A stretch of DNA of 64,000 nucleotides from Rhynchopus euleeides (Eukaryota; Euglenozoa; Diplonemea; Diplonemida; Diplonemidae): assembly GCA_963210315.1 (NCBI GenBank), contig OY723281.1, positions 1,178,001 through 1,242,000 on the forward strand. Direction: 5' to 3'. The translations under genes and the position numbers were made by a program. The notes beneath the pieces were generated by a model. The model searched no databases and had not been told where the DNA came from. It saw only the letters and a list, made by a program, of their open reading frames with translations. This document shows, one piece after another, positions 39,346-50,130 of this stretch (position 1 is the first letter of the stretch; every line of letters begins with the position of its first letter).

Positions 39346-42300
39346 ATGCGCGGGCGTGCAGCGGTGTGGGGTGCGGTGCGGCTGCTGCTGGCATGCGCTG
39401 CTGCCGCCCCTGCAGGCACACAGGCGCGTGTGGAGGAGGAGCTGGTGGATGTGGTGCTGGTGTACCTCAGCAGGCCGGGAAGCAATCCGAGGTTGCACAC
39501 AAGCTACATAATTTCGGTGCGCGATTCGACGCAATTCGAGTCCTTCAACCTAATCTACCTTGGGGAGGGCAACTGCACCACAGGCAACACCAGCACGGGA
39601 GGTGCAACAGAAGGCAGCATGACACAGGGCTGCCCAGTCAGCTCGGTGCGGGAGACACGCACGATCCGTGTCGACGGTGTGACGGAGCAGGAAGCACCCG
39701 GTTGGTTCAGGATCGAGGGGATGCAGTCCGTCGAGAGCCCCGGACCGGAGAGCTGGGGGGCGCACCCTGCACGCATCGAGTGGGGTGTGTACGCACAGTC
39801 GGGATCCCCCATCTACCGCCCTGCGTCTCGCGGTGCGCGGGAGACGGTGGACTTTGCACGGATCATCCGGTACGAGGTTGCGGTGGAATGCAGCGGGACG
39901 GGGCGAGCGCTGCCCGCCTTCTCCGTCACGGTGCGCTGCTTGAGATACGATGAGGCGTGCACGTCGCACCCGCACCATGCGCCTGCCACGCGCGGGCCGC
40001 AGGTGGTGGTGGTCGGGATGGTGTGCCCCTTCTTCCTGTGGGAGGCGGATGTGCTGCAGGTGGTGCCTGGGGCCGGCAGCCCCGTTGCGGAAGCAGATGC
40101 GTGGATCGTGCACAGTGTCAGCGTCGTTGCGGACGGCGGTGTGCGTGCTGTCTACAAACCTCCAAGGGCGGGGTCAGGGTCAGCGGCGGGGGAGTGGGAA
40201 GTCGGCCCAATCTTCCCACTGGAGCTGCAGCAGGTGACGCCACCTGCACCTACACCTGCACCTGCAGCACCACGCCACCCCAGCTACCGCATCGAGGTCA
40301 CTGTGGACGGGGGAGAGGGGGCCAGGTGGGACATCACCGCAACAACAACATCCGGCAATATGTGCACCCTGGCCAGAGCACAGGCAGCCCCCCAGCAGCA
40401 CACCTTCCGGTTCGACATTGCTGTGCTGTGCGAGGAGACGGGTGCGGGGGTGGAGGTTGCATCGATCGGGGTCACGTGCAGCTCGCATGCCCTCGTGTCC
40501 GCAGTCACAGCCTCGCAGGAGGTGTGCGCGCTTGCGGGCTGTGCCGCGAAGAGGCGTGCCACACAGCCCTACTCTGCCATGCCTGGCGCCTCTGCCCTGT
40601 ATGTCGTGCCCGGCACACCAACCGCCTGGACCCGCTACCACACCATCCGCATCAACCCACGCGCTGCATACAGTGAACATCCGTCCCTTACGACCCTGCT
40701 CTACAACTTGTCACTCATCGGCACCAATGGGTCGGTGTGCCCTCCCGAACCCCTCTCTGAACCAGTCTTCGCCGCTGGTGACAGCAGCATGTCTGTGGTG
40801 TGCCCTTTCCCTGCTGAGCGTATCACGGGTGTCGGTGTCACACCCGCGCATACCACCTCCGGCGACCCGGATGGAACTGTCTCGGTTGCTGTGTTCTTTG
40901 AAACTGAGAGTGCCAGCGGCGGTGTCTGGACATCGTATGTCGCGGCGCAGTATTGGCAAGGGCCTCAAGGGCACATCTATCTTTTCTCCGCGGAAATCAA
41001 GCCGCACCGTTGGAGGGTGCTGGCACAACTCTTGGCACCCCCTCGGGCGGTGCTGCTGCCTGAGGCCGCTGCTGCTGCCGCACCTCTGGCTGTGTTGCCT
41101 GCTGTGCCGATTGCATGCGAGCCTGAGGCCAGCTCAAGCAACACCACCGCGTTCCAAAATGTGGAAGGGGTCAGGATCGAGACGAGCTTTGCATCTGATA
41201 TCGTGTTCGAGGAACGCTACAGCTCTCTGCTGTTCGGCGTCTACGCCATGCGGGAGGGCCAGCAGGACGTGAGTGGTGCGTGCCTGCTGGGCACGTTCCG
41301 GCCTTCCGAGCACGGAGTGGTGTACTTCTTCCCCAACACCTGTGGGTTCTCCATCTCGCAGGCAGACTGCATCAAGGTCCAGCACGCAGGGACTTCCGCA
41401 GATGTTGAGAGTGCGGCAATCAGCCTTCCTACTTCGACGAGCTACTTCATCAGCACGCTCTCTGTCTTCGAGACCCTCGTGTTCGAGGGGGGTGCCCGCT
41501 CCGCACGCTGGAGGGAGTGGCGCCTGAGTGGGTCGCCGCACAAGACACAGGGGTGGGTCGACGTGACCCCCTCGTCACTCGACGCATCGCTGGACTTCAC
41601 CAGGGCATGGGGGCCGATGCGTGTGGCGGTGTCGCCCGAGGCGGGAAGTGTGTCGGGTGGGCAAGGGACGTTCCACGTGACGCTGCACTCTGGGAAGAGG
41701 GTGTGCGAGCTGAGGTCGTTCACAGACCCGCCTGCTGCGGTGGTGGCGGTGGTGGAGGGGCACTGCGCCTTCTCGATCTACGAGGTGCAGTCTGTGGGGC
41801 TGCGGCCCGACGCGGATGGTGCGGGTGCGGCTGGGCGTGTTCATGTGCCCTGGCGGGTTGCAGCCGTGGCGGTGTCGTTCCGCAATACGACGTTGGCGTT
41901 GGAAGCCGGCAGCCTCCCAGCACGCGTCGGTGGGCAGGACGTTTTGCACTCCAACCTGTCGCTCGTCCCCACGCACGTCCCTGACCCACCCGCTGCCGCA
42001 CACACCGACACCGGGCCGCGCGTGCGTGCGTGGTTTGAGCGTGCCGCATCCGGTGCACGTGTGGCGGTTGAGGTCTACGCCAGCGGCTCGCAGGCGCCGC
42101 TCTGCAGCATCCCGTCCCTCGGCGGGGGCGGCAGCATCGCAGAAGGGGTGTGGGTGGACCTCGACACGTCGCAGTGCGTGGGTGCCGCCCCCATTGCGAA
42201 GGTGGAGCTGACAGCGGGCGGTGCCGGGGTGGTGTTGCTGGAGGTGCTCGAGGTGTGCGACGCAGGTGCGGGTGCGGGTGATGGTGACGGTGATGGTGAT

Positions 42301-43356
42301 TGCCGGGCTTGGGGGGACGCACAGTCACCACTGCTCCCAGCCAGCGCTGTGTTTGGGTCCCCCGACAGCAACGCCAGCGCCACACACGTGGTGCTGCGCC
42401 CGCGTGCCGAGGTCAGCGTGAGGCTCACAACCGCACCTGGGTTTCACGACGACTCTCTCGCGAACTTCAGCGTGACCCTGAACGCGTCTGGCGGCACCTG
42501 CCAGCCGCTCTACAGCCTCAGCCGCCCCAGCCTGGGTGCCACTGAGGTGGCTGCGGTGTGCCCCTTCTACGCACACGAGACCGCCTCCGTCACAGTCACG
42601 GGGCACGGTGCACACGACGACGGCTGGGGACTCTACGTCGATGTGATGCGTTACCCCGGTGACTGGGAGCGCTTCTACCGGCGCCTTGGCAACTCCACAG
42701 TCACCACCGCAGAAGTCAGAGACGTGGGCGTGACCTGGGTCGCTGCACCCTACCTGCAGGGCCCACCTGTGCCTGTGCCTGTGGCGGGACGTGTTGCTGT
42801 CACCACCCCCACCCCTGCGACACACGCCGCGACGCCACCCCCACCTGCACCCTCTCCCTCTGTGCAGCAGCCCGACAACCCTGTCAACACCACCTTCGTG
42901 CTTGCCGTCGGGCTCCCTGCCTGTGCGCTGCTGCTCTTCGCCGCCTCCGTCTTCTGCATGGCGCTGCTCCACCTCGGCCCCTTCTCAGACCTGCAGCACG
43001 TCTCACACCCACACAGCGACACCACCTCCTCTGACGCACACAGCGCTGCGACCCTGTCTGGCGCAGACCCCCCACCGCAGACGGGCCGCACCCCTGAGGG
43101 CAGCGCCATCTTCAGCCTGCAGGATGTCCCCTACACGGCCCCACCTTCCGACGGAAGAGGCACTGTGCCTGTTGCGGCAGGCACTGGTGTCGGTGCCGTC
43201 CCCACCTGTGCGGGCAGCTGGGCTCAGGAACTGCAGACCCTGCCCTCCACCGCTGTCGTGTCGCAATGGGAGGCTGCCTTGCCACAGCCGCCTCCGCCCC
43301 TATCCCCCTATCCTGAAGGCACGCTGCTGCTCGGCACGGGGTGGGGTGATGCTTGA
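39346..43356 (+). CDS. Surface protein paralogue B (type I membrane)
   Basis: Predicted 1336 residues with the same plan as paralogue A: signal peptide MRGRAAVWGAVRLLL, seven cysteine-paired modules, Pro-rich stalk, membrane helix (about 1180-1210, FVLAVGLPACALLLFAASVF), but a longer tail of about 125 residues with PYTAPPSDGRG and PYPEGTLLLGTGW. The frame is open upstream to 38878, but 39346 is the conserved signal-peptide Met. Most modules are near-identical to A and C; the first 40 residues after the signal peptide and a patch at about 40900-41060 are unique. At GGQDVLHSNLSL it differs from A and C, which agree there (GGYAALHSDLPL). The stalk just before the helix is shared with C and not with A. 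Function unknown; surface recognition or adhesion is an inference. Confidence 0.85.
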   Translation: MRGRAAVWGAVRLLLACAAAAPAGTQARVEEELVDVVLVYLSRPGSNPRLHTSYIISVRDSTQFESFNLIYLGEGNCTTGNTSTGGATEGSMTQGCPVSSVRETRTIRVDGVTEQEAPGWFRIEGMQSVESPGPESWGAHPARIEWGVYAQSGSPIYRPASRGARETVDFARIIRYEVAVECSGTGRALPAFSVTVRCLRYDEACTSHPHHAPATRGPQVVVVGMVCPFFLWEADVLQVVPGAGSPVAEADAWIVHSVSVVADGGVRAVYKPPRAGSGSAAGEWEVGPIFPLELQQVTPPAPTPAPAAPRHPSYRIEVTVDGGEGARWDITATTTSGNMCTLARAQAAPQQHTFRFDIAVLCEETGAGVEVASIGVTCSSHALVSAVTASQEVCALAGCAAKRRATQPYSAMPGASALYVVPGTPTAWTRYHTIRINPRAAYSEHPSLTTLLYNLSLIGTNGSVCPPEPLSEPVFAAGDSSMSVVCPFPAERITGVGVTPAHTTSGDPDGTVSVAVFFETESASGGVWTSYVAAQYWQGPQGHIYLFSAEIKPHRWRVLAQLLAPPRAVLLPEAAAAAAPLAVLPAVPIACEPEASSSNTTAFQNVEGVRIETSFASDIVFEERYSSLLFGVYAMREGQQDVSGACLLGTFRPSEHGVVYFFPNTCGFSISQADCIKVQHAGTSADVESAAISLPTSTSYFISTLSVFETLVFEGGARSARWREWRLSGSPHKTQGWVDVTPSSLDASLDFTRAWGPMRVAVSPEAGSVSGGQGTFHVTLHSGKRVCELRSFTDPPAAVVAVVEGHCAFSIYEVQSVGLRPDADGAGAAGRVHVPWRVAAVAVSFRNTTLALEAGSLPARVGGQDVLHSNLSLVPTHVPDPPAAAHTDTGPRVRAWFERAASGARVAVEVYASGSQAPLCSIPSLGGGGSIAEGVWVDLDTSQCVGAAPIAKVELTAGGAGVVLLEVLEVCDAGAGAGDGDGDGDCRAWGDAQSPLLPASAVFGSPDSNASATHVVLRPRAEVSVRLTTAPGFHDDSLANFSVTLNASGGTCQPLYSLSRPSLGATEVAAVCPFYAHETASVTVTGHGAHDDGWGLYVDVMRYPGDWERFYRRLGNSTVTTAEVRDVGVTWVAAPYLQGPPVPVPVAGRVAVTTPTPATHAATPPPPAPSPSVQQPDNPVNTTFVLAVGLPACALLLFAASVFCMALLHLGPFSDLQHVSHPHSDTTSSDAHSAATLSGADPPPQTGRTPEGSAIFSLQDVPYTAPPSDGRGTVPVAAGTGVGAVPTCAGSWAQELQTLPSTAVVSQWEAALPQPPPPLSPYPEGTLLLGTGWGDA

Positions 43357-43784
43357 GGTGCTGTGCGCCTGCTTCCTGTTCTCGCATGTGGCCCACGAGG
43401 TGCACCTCCCTATGTCGAGTGCATCTCCGGCGTTTTCGTCTCCGGCATGCCAGTGCACGTTTTCATTCACCGCAGCAGCTGCCCGAGAGTGTCGGAAATC
43501 GAAACTTTCCTCTCCGTATTGCTGTTACATGTGTAGTGTCAGCTCATGGACTGATTACCGATAGTGGATCAACATGGCAAGAAGGACTGCTTCATCCCAA
43601 AGGAGGCCTTAGTCAGTGCCGCATTGCCGAGCCACCACTCTCGCACAGACCGAGGTGTGTGTGTTGCACCACTTCAGCTTCTTATCCCCGTTTCCAGTGG
43701 CACCGTCCATTTTCCATGTCTTGCCCTGTCTCAAGAATGAGCTGTCGCCAATCACTTGTCACGGTGGCAGCACAAAATCACAAA

Positions 43785-43893
43785 GGGGGTCCTCGCTACC
43801 AGTCACAGCTCGTCAGAGCTCGTCAGCCAGTGAGGGGAGGTGGGCCGTGGCTCACTTCTTCTCGCTCAGTCACATCTGGTAGCGAGGGCCCCC
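43785..43893 (+). mobile_element. MITE related to 671-782, TSD AAA
   Basis: Ends GGGGGTCCTCGCTACC and GGTAGCGAGGGCCCCC are inverted repeats flanked by AAA on both sides. At 109 bp with a 3-bp duplication it fits the same transposition system as the GGGGGTCTTCGCT MITEs, and its body matches 671-782. Confidence 0.8.
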
Positions 43894-44202
43894 AAAGGGC
43901 TGTATTTCTGGCTGTTCACGATACCCCGGGTACCCAGAGCATTTCACGCCCTGGGTGACTGTCGAATAGCACACGCCCCCTCCGTTTGATTTCTCTCGGA
44001 GTCCCGGTGGTAGCATGACCCCTACCCAGCACGCCTCCTTGCCGTCTCCTAAGCAGCACTGCTTCTATACCCTTCCCCCTCCCTGTGTCACTCCTCAGCT
44101 GAGTCTCGGATCCCGCCCCATCCTGCTGAGAGCTGTCGGGGCGCGTGTTCCAAGGTTTTGAGTTATTGTAACGCGTGTGTATTTATCGGAGTTGCTAGCA
44201 AC

Positions 44203-44375
44203 GCAGGAAGCTTGCTGTGCAGATCATGCGGGACACACCTTGATACCAAGACATAGCAGGAAGCTTGCTGTGCAGATCATGCGGGACACACCACACCGGG
44301 CGGCAGGCGTGTTGGGTGTTGTCGCGATCGGCGAATACCCGCTGGTTCTTCTCTCCCCTTATTCATTGCACATTC
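44203..44375 (+). repeat. Dispersed repeat with internal 37-bp duplication
   Basis: GCAGGAAGCTTGCTGTGCAG followed by ATCATGCGGGACACACC occurs twice (about 44203 and 44256), separated by TTGATACCAAGACATA. The rest, GCAGGCGTG to CGAATACCCGCTGG, matches 1-120. No gene is seen in 43894-44900; a short duplication GTGAAGGAGATTATCCT / GTGAAGGAGATCATCCT lies at 44790 and 44860. Confidence 0.65.
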
Positions 44376-44904
44376 ATCCCGTGTCGGAGTGCTTCCGACG
44401 ATCCTGTGTCTAGCTATCTCGTGTTCACATGTGCTCCACACCCACATCAAAGCGTCAGGCTCTAGGGTGGTGGAAGCGTCTTTTTGTCACATCCTGCAAT
44501 GAAGCACGGGCTTCCGGATTTTGCTTCGCGGCAGCTGCTTGTCTGATGTGCAGTTTATTTTTCGCATCCTGAAATGAATCTGAATGGAAAGCGGAACAAC
44601 AGATGATCATATCGCATTGTGTTTCTGGCACGTGCACGATTCCTGCAATGCCGGGCGTCCATCTCGCCTCTATCACAAGCCGAGGTTGTGTCATGCCCGC
44701 ACACATGATTATCATCCCATGTCACATTCCCACCCTACCTCCCCCGTATCCAGTGAGTATCGGATTTCAGATACAACCTGCGTAACGAGTGAAGGAGATT
44801 ATCCTCGTGAGGTCAGTGTGTATCCGTCCACAGAAATATATCAAGAACATTACAGCAGCGTGAAGGAGATCATCCTGTGATTGTTGCTTCCACTTCAAAT
44901 TTCA

Positions 44905-45000
44905 ACCCCTCCCCCCCCCCCCCCCCGCAACCTCCCATCGTGCATTGATCTGCCTTGTACAACGTCTGGTGTAGTGACTACAAAAAGGACTAACATTGCA
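44905..45000 (+). repeat. Poly-C-led repeat upstream of gene C
   Basis: The C-run (44908-44926) and following CTCCCATCGTGCATTGATCT, GCCTTGTACAAC and AAAAAGGACTAACATTGC match 2338-2432 upstream of the WD40 gene. Confidence 0.75.
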
Positions 45001-45485
45001 AGAAGGTGTCTGGGCGACTTACTTTTATCAGACCCCCCCCCCCTCATCCATCGACACGTGTCGCAAGCTATGCATTTCCTTCCCAGAGATGTGCTTCGCT
45101 CCGTGCCAGAACCGCAAGCAAATCCAGCCCACCGCAGCCTGCTGTCGGGGCTAGGTAGCACAGGTACCATTGGAACAAACAGAGACCCGGACCCCCTACT
45201 CCCTATGTGTATACCCCCTACCCCCCCGCCCCCCGACCCTCCCCCCCCCCCTGAGTCGGAGAACATCGACGGGGTGAAGGTAGAACTGAGGAGGCGTGAA
45301 AAAACGGAAGCGGGCCAGGAGGTAACTTTATGTGCCCCGACAAGCTACACCCACACCCACACCAAGTCACCAGAAGCTCAGGCGCTGCACACACAACCCT
45401 GCCCCACACGCAAGGCGTGCTGCTGCGGCAGCGATGCTGGGACCGCCCTGCACAGGGCAGGCGTAGCGGGGTGGCTGGCGCTGCG

Positions 45486-48400
45486 ATGCGCGGGCGTGCA
45501 GCGGTGTGGGGTGCGGTGCGGCTGCTGCTGGCATGCGCTGCTGCCGCGCCTGCAGGCACGCAGGCGCATGTGGAGGAGGAGCTGGTGGATGCGGTGCAGA
45601 TGTACATCGGCACGGGCGAGCCGGGGAGCAACCCGGGGTCGCACAGGAACTACATACTTCTGTTCCCCGGTGAGCCTGTCGAGACGGAGCCCGGAAGGTA
45701 TAACTTCGTCTACGTCAGCAACCTCGGGGAGGGCAACTGCGGCACGGATGGCAGCTTGACACAGGGCTGCCCAGTCAGCACGTTGCGGGAGACACGCACG
45801 ATCCGTGTCGACGGTGTGACGGAGCAGGAAGCACCCGGTTGGTTCAGGATCGAGGGGATGCAGTCCGTCGAGAGCCCCGGACCGGAGAGCTGGGGGGCGC
45901 ACCCTGCACGCATCGAGTGGGGTGTGTACGCACAGTCGGGATCCCCCATCTACCGCCCTTCGTCTCGCGGTGCGCGGGAGACGGTGGACTTTGCACGGAT
46001 CATCCGGTACGAGGTTGCGGTGGAATGCAGCGGGACGGGGCGAGCGCTGCCCGCCTTCTCCGTCACGGTGCGCTGCTTGAAATACGATGAGGCGTGCACG
46101 TCGCACCCGCACCATGCGCCTGCCACGCGCGGGCCGCAGGTGGTGGTGGTCGGGATGGTGTGCCCCTTCTTCCTGTGGGAGGCGGATGTGCTGCAGGTGG
46201 TGCCTGGGGCCGGCAGCCCCGCTGCGGAAGCAGATGCGTGGATCGTGCACAGTGTCAGCGTCGTTGCGGCCGGCGGTGTGCGTGCTGTCTACAAACCGCC
46301 AGCGGCGGGGTCAGGGTCAGCGGCAGGGTCGTGGGAAGTCGACCCATCGTCGCGACTGGAGCTCCGTCAAACGCAGGCACCGACACCTACACCTGCAGCA
46401 CCGCCTAGCCACGCGAGCTACCACGTCGAGGTCACTGTGGACGGGGGAGAGGGGGCCAGGTGGGACATCACCGCAACAACAGCATCCGGCAATATGTGCA
46501 CCCTGGCCAGAGCACAGGCAGCCCCCCAGCAGCACACCTTCCGGTTCGACATTGCTGTGCTGTGCGAGGAGACGGGTGCGGGGGTGGAGGTTGCATCGAT
46601 CGGGGTCACGTGCAGCTCGCATGCCCTCGTGTCCGCAGTCACAGCCTCGCAGGAGGTGTGCGCGCTTGCGGGCTGTGCCGCGAAGAGGCGTGCCACACAG
46701 CCCTACTCTGCCATGCCTGGCGCCTCTGCCCTGTATGTCGTGCCCGGCACACCAACCGCCTGGACCCGCTACCACACCATCCGCATCAACCCACGCGCTG
46801 CATACGGTGAACAGCCATCTCCACCGTGCACCTTGTCACTCGTAGACCAAGACGGGTCGGTGTGCCCTCCCGAACCCCTCTCTGTTGTCTTCAGCCCTGG
46901 TGACAACATCATGTCTGTGGGGTGCACTTTCCCTGCTGAGAGTCTCCAGAAGATCGATATCCAACCGGTACGCGCCCGCCACCTCTACCCGGGAACTGTC
47001 GCGGTTGATGTGTTCTTTGAAACTGAGAGTGCCAGCGGCGGTGTCTGGATGTCGTTCGAACTCATGCAGTATTGGAATAGTGCGCCTTCAGCTGTCAAGA
47101 TCTACGCTGGGGCAGTGTCGCTGGGTCATTGGGGGGCGGCGGCCCCGTTCCGCCCTACCCCTGACGGGATACCGGTGCTGTCGGCTGATGCCGCTGGTGC
47201 TGCCGCACCTCTGGCTGTGTTGCCTGCTGTGCCGATCGCATGCGAGCCTGAGGCCAGCTCAAGCAACACCACCGCGTTCCAAAATGTGGAAGGGGTCAGG
47301 ATCGAGACGAGCTTGGCATCTGACATCGCGTTCGAGGAACGCTACAGCTCTCTGCTGTTCGGCGTCTACGCCATGCGGGAGGGCCAGCAGGGCGTGAGTG
47401 GTGCGTGCCTGCTGGGCACGTTCCGGCCTTCCGAGCACGGAGTGGTGTACTTCTTCCCCAACACCTGTGGGTTCTTCATCTCGCAGGCAGACTTCATCAG
47501 GGTTCGGCACGCAGGAACTTCCGCAGATGTTGAGAGTGCGGCAATCAGCCTTCCTACTTCGACGAGCTACTTCATCAGCACGCTCTCTGTCTTCGAGACC
47601 CTCGTGTTCGAAGGGGGTGCCCGCTCCGCACGCTGGAGGGAGTGGCGCCTGAGTGGCTCGCCGCACAAGACACAGGGGTGGGTCGACGTGACCCCCTCGT
47701 CACTCGACGCATCGCTGGACTTCACCAGGGCATGGGGGCCGATGCGTGTGGCGGTGTCGCCCGAGGCAGGAAGTGTGTCGGGTGGGCAAGGGACGTTCCA
47801 CGTGACGCTGCACTCTGGGAAGAGGGTGTGCGAGCTGGGGTCGTTCACAGACCCGCCTGCTGCGGTGGTGGCGGTGGTGGAGGGGCACTGCGCCTTCTCG
47901 ATCTACGAGGTGCAGTCTGTGGGGCTGCGGCCCGACGCGGATGGTGCGGGAGCGCATAAAAATACCGCTGCGGTCTGGTGGGTTGCAGCCGTGGCAGTGT
48001 CGTTCCGCAACACGACGTTGGCGTTGGAAGCCGGCAGCCTCCCAGCACGGGTTGGTGGGTACGCCGCTCTGCACTCCGACCTGCCGCTCGTCCCCACGCA
48101 CGTCCCTGACCCACCCGCTGCCGCACACACCGACACCGGGCCGCGCGTGCGTGCGTGGTTTGAGCGTGCCGCATCCGGTGCACGTGTGGCGGTTGAGGTC
48201 TACGCCAGCGGCTCGCAGGCGCCGCTCTGCAGCATCCCGTCCCTCGGCGGGGGCGGCAGCATCGCAGAAGGGGTGTGGGTGGACCTCGACACGTCGCAGT
48301 GCGTGGGTGCCGCCCCCATTGCGAAGGTGGAGCTGACAGCGGGCGGTGCCGGGGTGGTGTTGCTGGAGGTGCTCGAGGTGTGCGACGCAGGTGCGGATGC

Positions 48401-49454
48401 GGGTGATGGTGACGGTGATGGTGATTGCCGGGCTTGGGGGGACGCACAGTCACCACTGCTCCCAGCCAGCGCTGTGTTTGGGTCCCCCGACAGCAACGCC
48501 AGCGCCACACACGTGGTGCTGCGCCCGCGTGCCGAGGTCAGCGTGAGGCTCACAACCGCACCTGGGTTTCACGACGACTCTCTCGCGAACTTCAGCGTGA
48601 CCCTGAACGCGTCTGGCGGCACCTGCCAGCCGCTCTACAGCCTCAGCCGCCCCAGCCTGGGTGCCACTGAGGTGGCTGCGGTGTGCCCCTTCTACGCACA
48701 CGAGACCGCCTCCGTCACAGTCACGGGGCACGGTGCACACGACGACGGCTGGGAACTCTACGTCGATGTGATGCGTTACCCCGGTGACTGGGAGCGCTTC
48801 TACCGGCGCCTTGGCAACTCCACAGTCACCACCGCAGAAGTCAGAGACGTGGGCGTGACCTGGGTCGCTGCACCCTACCTGCAGGGCCCACCTGTGCCTG
48901 TGCCTGTGCCTGTGGCGGGACGTGTTGCTGTCACCACCCCCACCCCTGCGACACACGCCGCGACGCCACCCCCACCTGCACCCTCTCCCTCTGTGCAGCA
49001 GCCCGACCCTATCAACACCACCTTCGTGCTTGCCGTCGGGCTCCCTGCCTGTGCGCTGCTGCTCTTCGCCGCCTCCGTCTTCTGCATGGCGCTGCTCCAC
49101 CTCGGCCCCTTCTCAGACCTGCAGCACGTCTCACACCCACACAGCGACACCACCTCCTCTGACGCACACAGCGCTGCGACCCTGTCTGGCGCAGCGCAGA
49201 CGGGCCGCACCCCTGAGGGCAGCGCCATCTTCAGCCTGCAGGATGTCCCCTACACGGCCCCACCTTCCGACGGAAGAGATACTGTGCACATGGCCGCAGG
49301 CACGAACCTCGACAGCTGGGTTCCCGAACTGCAGACCCTGCCCTCCACCGCTGTCGCGTCCCAGGGGGAAGCTGCCTTGCCACGGCCGCCTCCGCCCCTA
49401 TCCCCCTATCCTGAAGGCACGCTGCTGCTCGGCACGGGGTGGGTCCACGACTGA
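45486..49454 (+). CDS. Surface protein paralogue C (type I membrane)
   Basis: Predicted 1322 residues: signal peptide identical to A and B, seven cysteine-paired modules, Pro-rich stalk, membrane helix (about 1176-1206) and a long tail as in B. The frame is open upstream to 45330. Compared with B it is nearly identical from the stalk onward, but differs in blocks: the post-signal region (GEPGSNPGSHRNY), SWEVDPSSRLELRQTQ where A and B agree, the 46885-47200 patch, and GAHKNTAAVWW where B has GAAGRVHVPWR. At GGYAALHSDLPL it matches A, not B. This patchwork fits gene conversion among paralogues. Ends TGA. Function unknown. Confidence 0.85.
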   Translation: MRGRAAVWGAVRLLLACAAAAPAGTQAHVEEELVDAVQMYIGTGEPGSNPGSHRNYILLFPGEPVETEPGRYNFVYVSNLGEGNCGTDGSLTQGCPVSTLRETRTIRVDGVTEQEAPGWFRIEGMQSVESPGPESWGAHPARIEWGVYAQSGSPIYRPSSRGARETVDFARIIRYEVAVECSGTGRALPAFSVTVRCLKYDEACTSHPHHAPATRGPQVVVVGMVCPFFLWEADVLQVVPGAGSPAAEADAWIVHSVSVVAAGGVRAVYKPPAAGSGSAAGSWEVDPSSRLELRQTQAPTPTPAAPPSHASYHVEVTVDGGEGARWDITATTASGNMCTLARAQAAPQQHTFRFDIAVLCEETGAGVEVASIGVTCSSHALVSAVTASQEVCALAGCAAKRRATQPYSAMPGASALYVVPGTPTAWTRYHTIRINPRAAYGEQPSPPCTLSLVDQDGSVCPPEPLSVVFSPGDNIMSVGCTFPAESLQKIDIQPVRARHLYPGTVAVDVFFETESASGGVWMSFELMQYWNSAPSAVKIYAGAVSLGHWGAAAPFRPTPDGIPVLSADAAGAAAPLAVLPAVPIACEPEASSSNTTAFQNVEGVRIETSLASDIAFEERYSSLLFGVYAMREGQQGVSGACLLGTFRPSEHGVVYFFPNTCGFFISQADFIRVRHAGTSADVESAAISLPTSTSYFISTLSVFETLVFEGGARSARWREWRLSGSPHKTQGWVDVTPSSLDASLDFTRAWGPMRVAVSPEAGSVSGGQGTFHVTLHSGKRVCELGSFTDPPAAVVAVVEGHCAFSIYEVQSVGLRPDADGAGAHKNTAAVWWVAAVAVSFRNTTLALEAGSLPARVGGYAALHSDLPLVPTHVPDPPAAAHTDTGPRVRAWFERAASGARVAVEVYASGSQAPLCSIPSLGGGGSIAEGVWVDLDTSQCVGAAPIAKVELTAGGAGVVLLEVLEVCDAGADAGDGDGDGDCRAWGDAQSPLLPASAVFGSPDSNASATHVVLRPRAEVSVRLTTAPGFHDDSLANFSVTLNASGGTCQPLYSLSRPSLGATEVAAVCPFYAHETASVTVTGHGAHDDGWELYVDVMRYPGDWERFYRRLGNSTVTTAEVRDVGVTWVAAPYLQGPPVPVPVPVAGRVAVTTPTPATHAATPPPPAPSPSVQQPDPINTTFVLAVGLPACALLLFAASVFCMALLHLGPFSDLQHVSHPHSDTTSSDAHSAATLSGAAQTGRTPEGSAIFSLQDVPYTAPPSDGRDTVHMAAGTNLDSWVPELQTLPSTAVASQGEAALPRPPPPLSPYPEGTLLLGTGWVHD

Positions 49455-49633
49455 GGTGTTGTGCACCTGCTTCCCCCTCCCGCCTGTGGACACACGGGGT
49501 GCTCTTTCTTATGTGTTTTCCGCGTTGTGCCTGCCCTCTTCCAAACCTTTGTTTCGCTGTCAATCTCGATCCTTTCGGGGTCTTCGCTCTGAAGTGCAGA
49601 TGAGTGAGCCGCCTCACACAATGTAGGTTGCAA

Positions 49634-49709
49634 TCCTAGAGTACAAGAAACATTGCTTGGAGTGTTGATAATGGATGGGATGTGGATGAGCATAACAAAG
49701 CAATTGACT
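49634..49709 (+). mobile_element. Short insertion with 13-bp direct flanks
   Basis: ATGTAGGTTGCAA occurs at 49621-49633 and 49710-49722, bracketing 76 bp that includes the repeat shared with 613-672. Such flanks are typical of retroposition (a SINE-like unit). There is no poly-A or GA tail. Confidence 0.45.
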
Positions 49710-49859
49710 ATGTAGGTTGCAAACCTGGCACACTCTGACACAGAGCGGCGGATCCTTTTGGGTGTGGCGACTTCGTCGCCGTTGTGCCTGCCCTCCTCAG
49801 CGACAGAGCACTGCCGCACCCCGTCCGGAGCCAACACTATTTTTATTCATTGTGTTGGG

Positions 49860-50095
49860 AGCATATTTTTTGGTAAAACACACCCCGTGTGGTAGAGAAA
49901 ATACGGCAAGAGTCTCGGTGGGTCGGAAGAGCAGATGGTTCCCGCAACAGCTCCCGGGGAGCGGCGGGTATTTCGCATAGGATGCCGGATGTGTGAACAC
50001 GTTTGTGCGGTTTGCCCTGTGTTGTGTGAACATATGTGTATGTGTGTGTGTATGCTCCACCCAACCCGACACATTTTCTGTACTTCAGACAGGTA
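49860..50095 (+). repeat. Diverged module copy adjoining composite repeat 2
   Basis: A T-run, AACACACCCCGTGTGGTAGA and GAAAATACGGCAAGAG, then TTTTCTGTACTTCAGACAGG and TAAGG follow the order of the 242-bp module. It lies directly before the well-conserved copy at 50131, so the young module may have been placed next to an old relative. Confidence 0.5.
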
Positions 50096-50130
50096 AGGTC
50101 ACTCGACACGCGGGGGGGGGGTTTTTTTGT

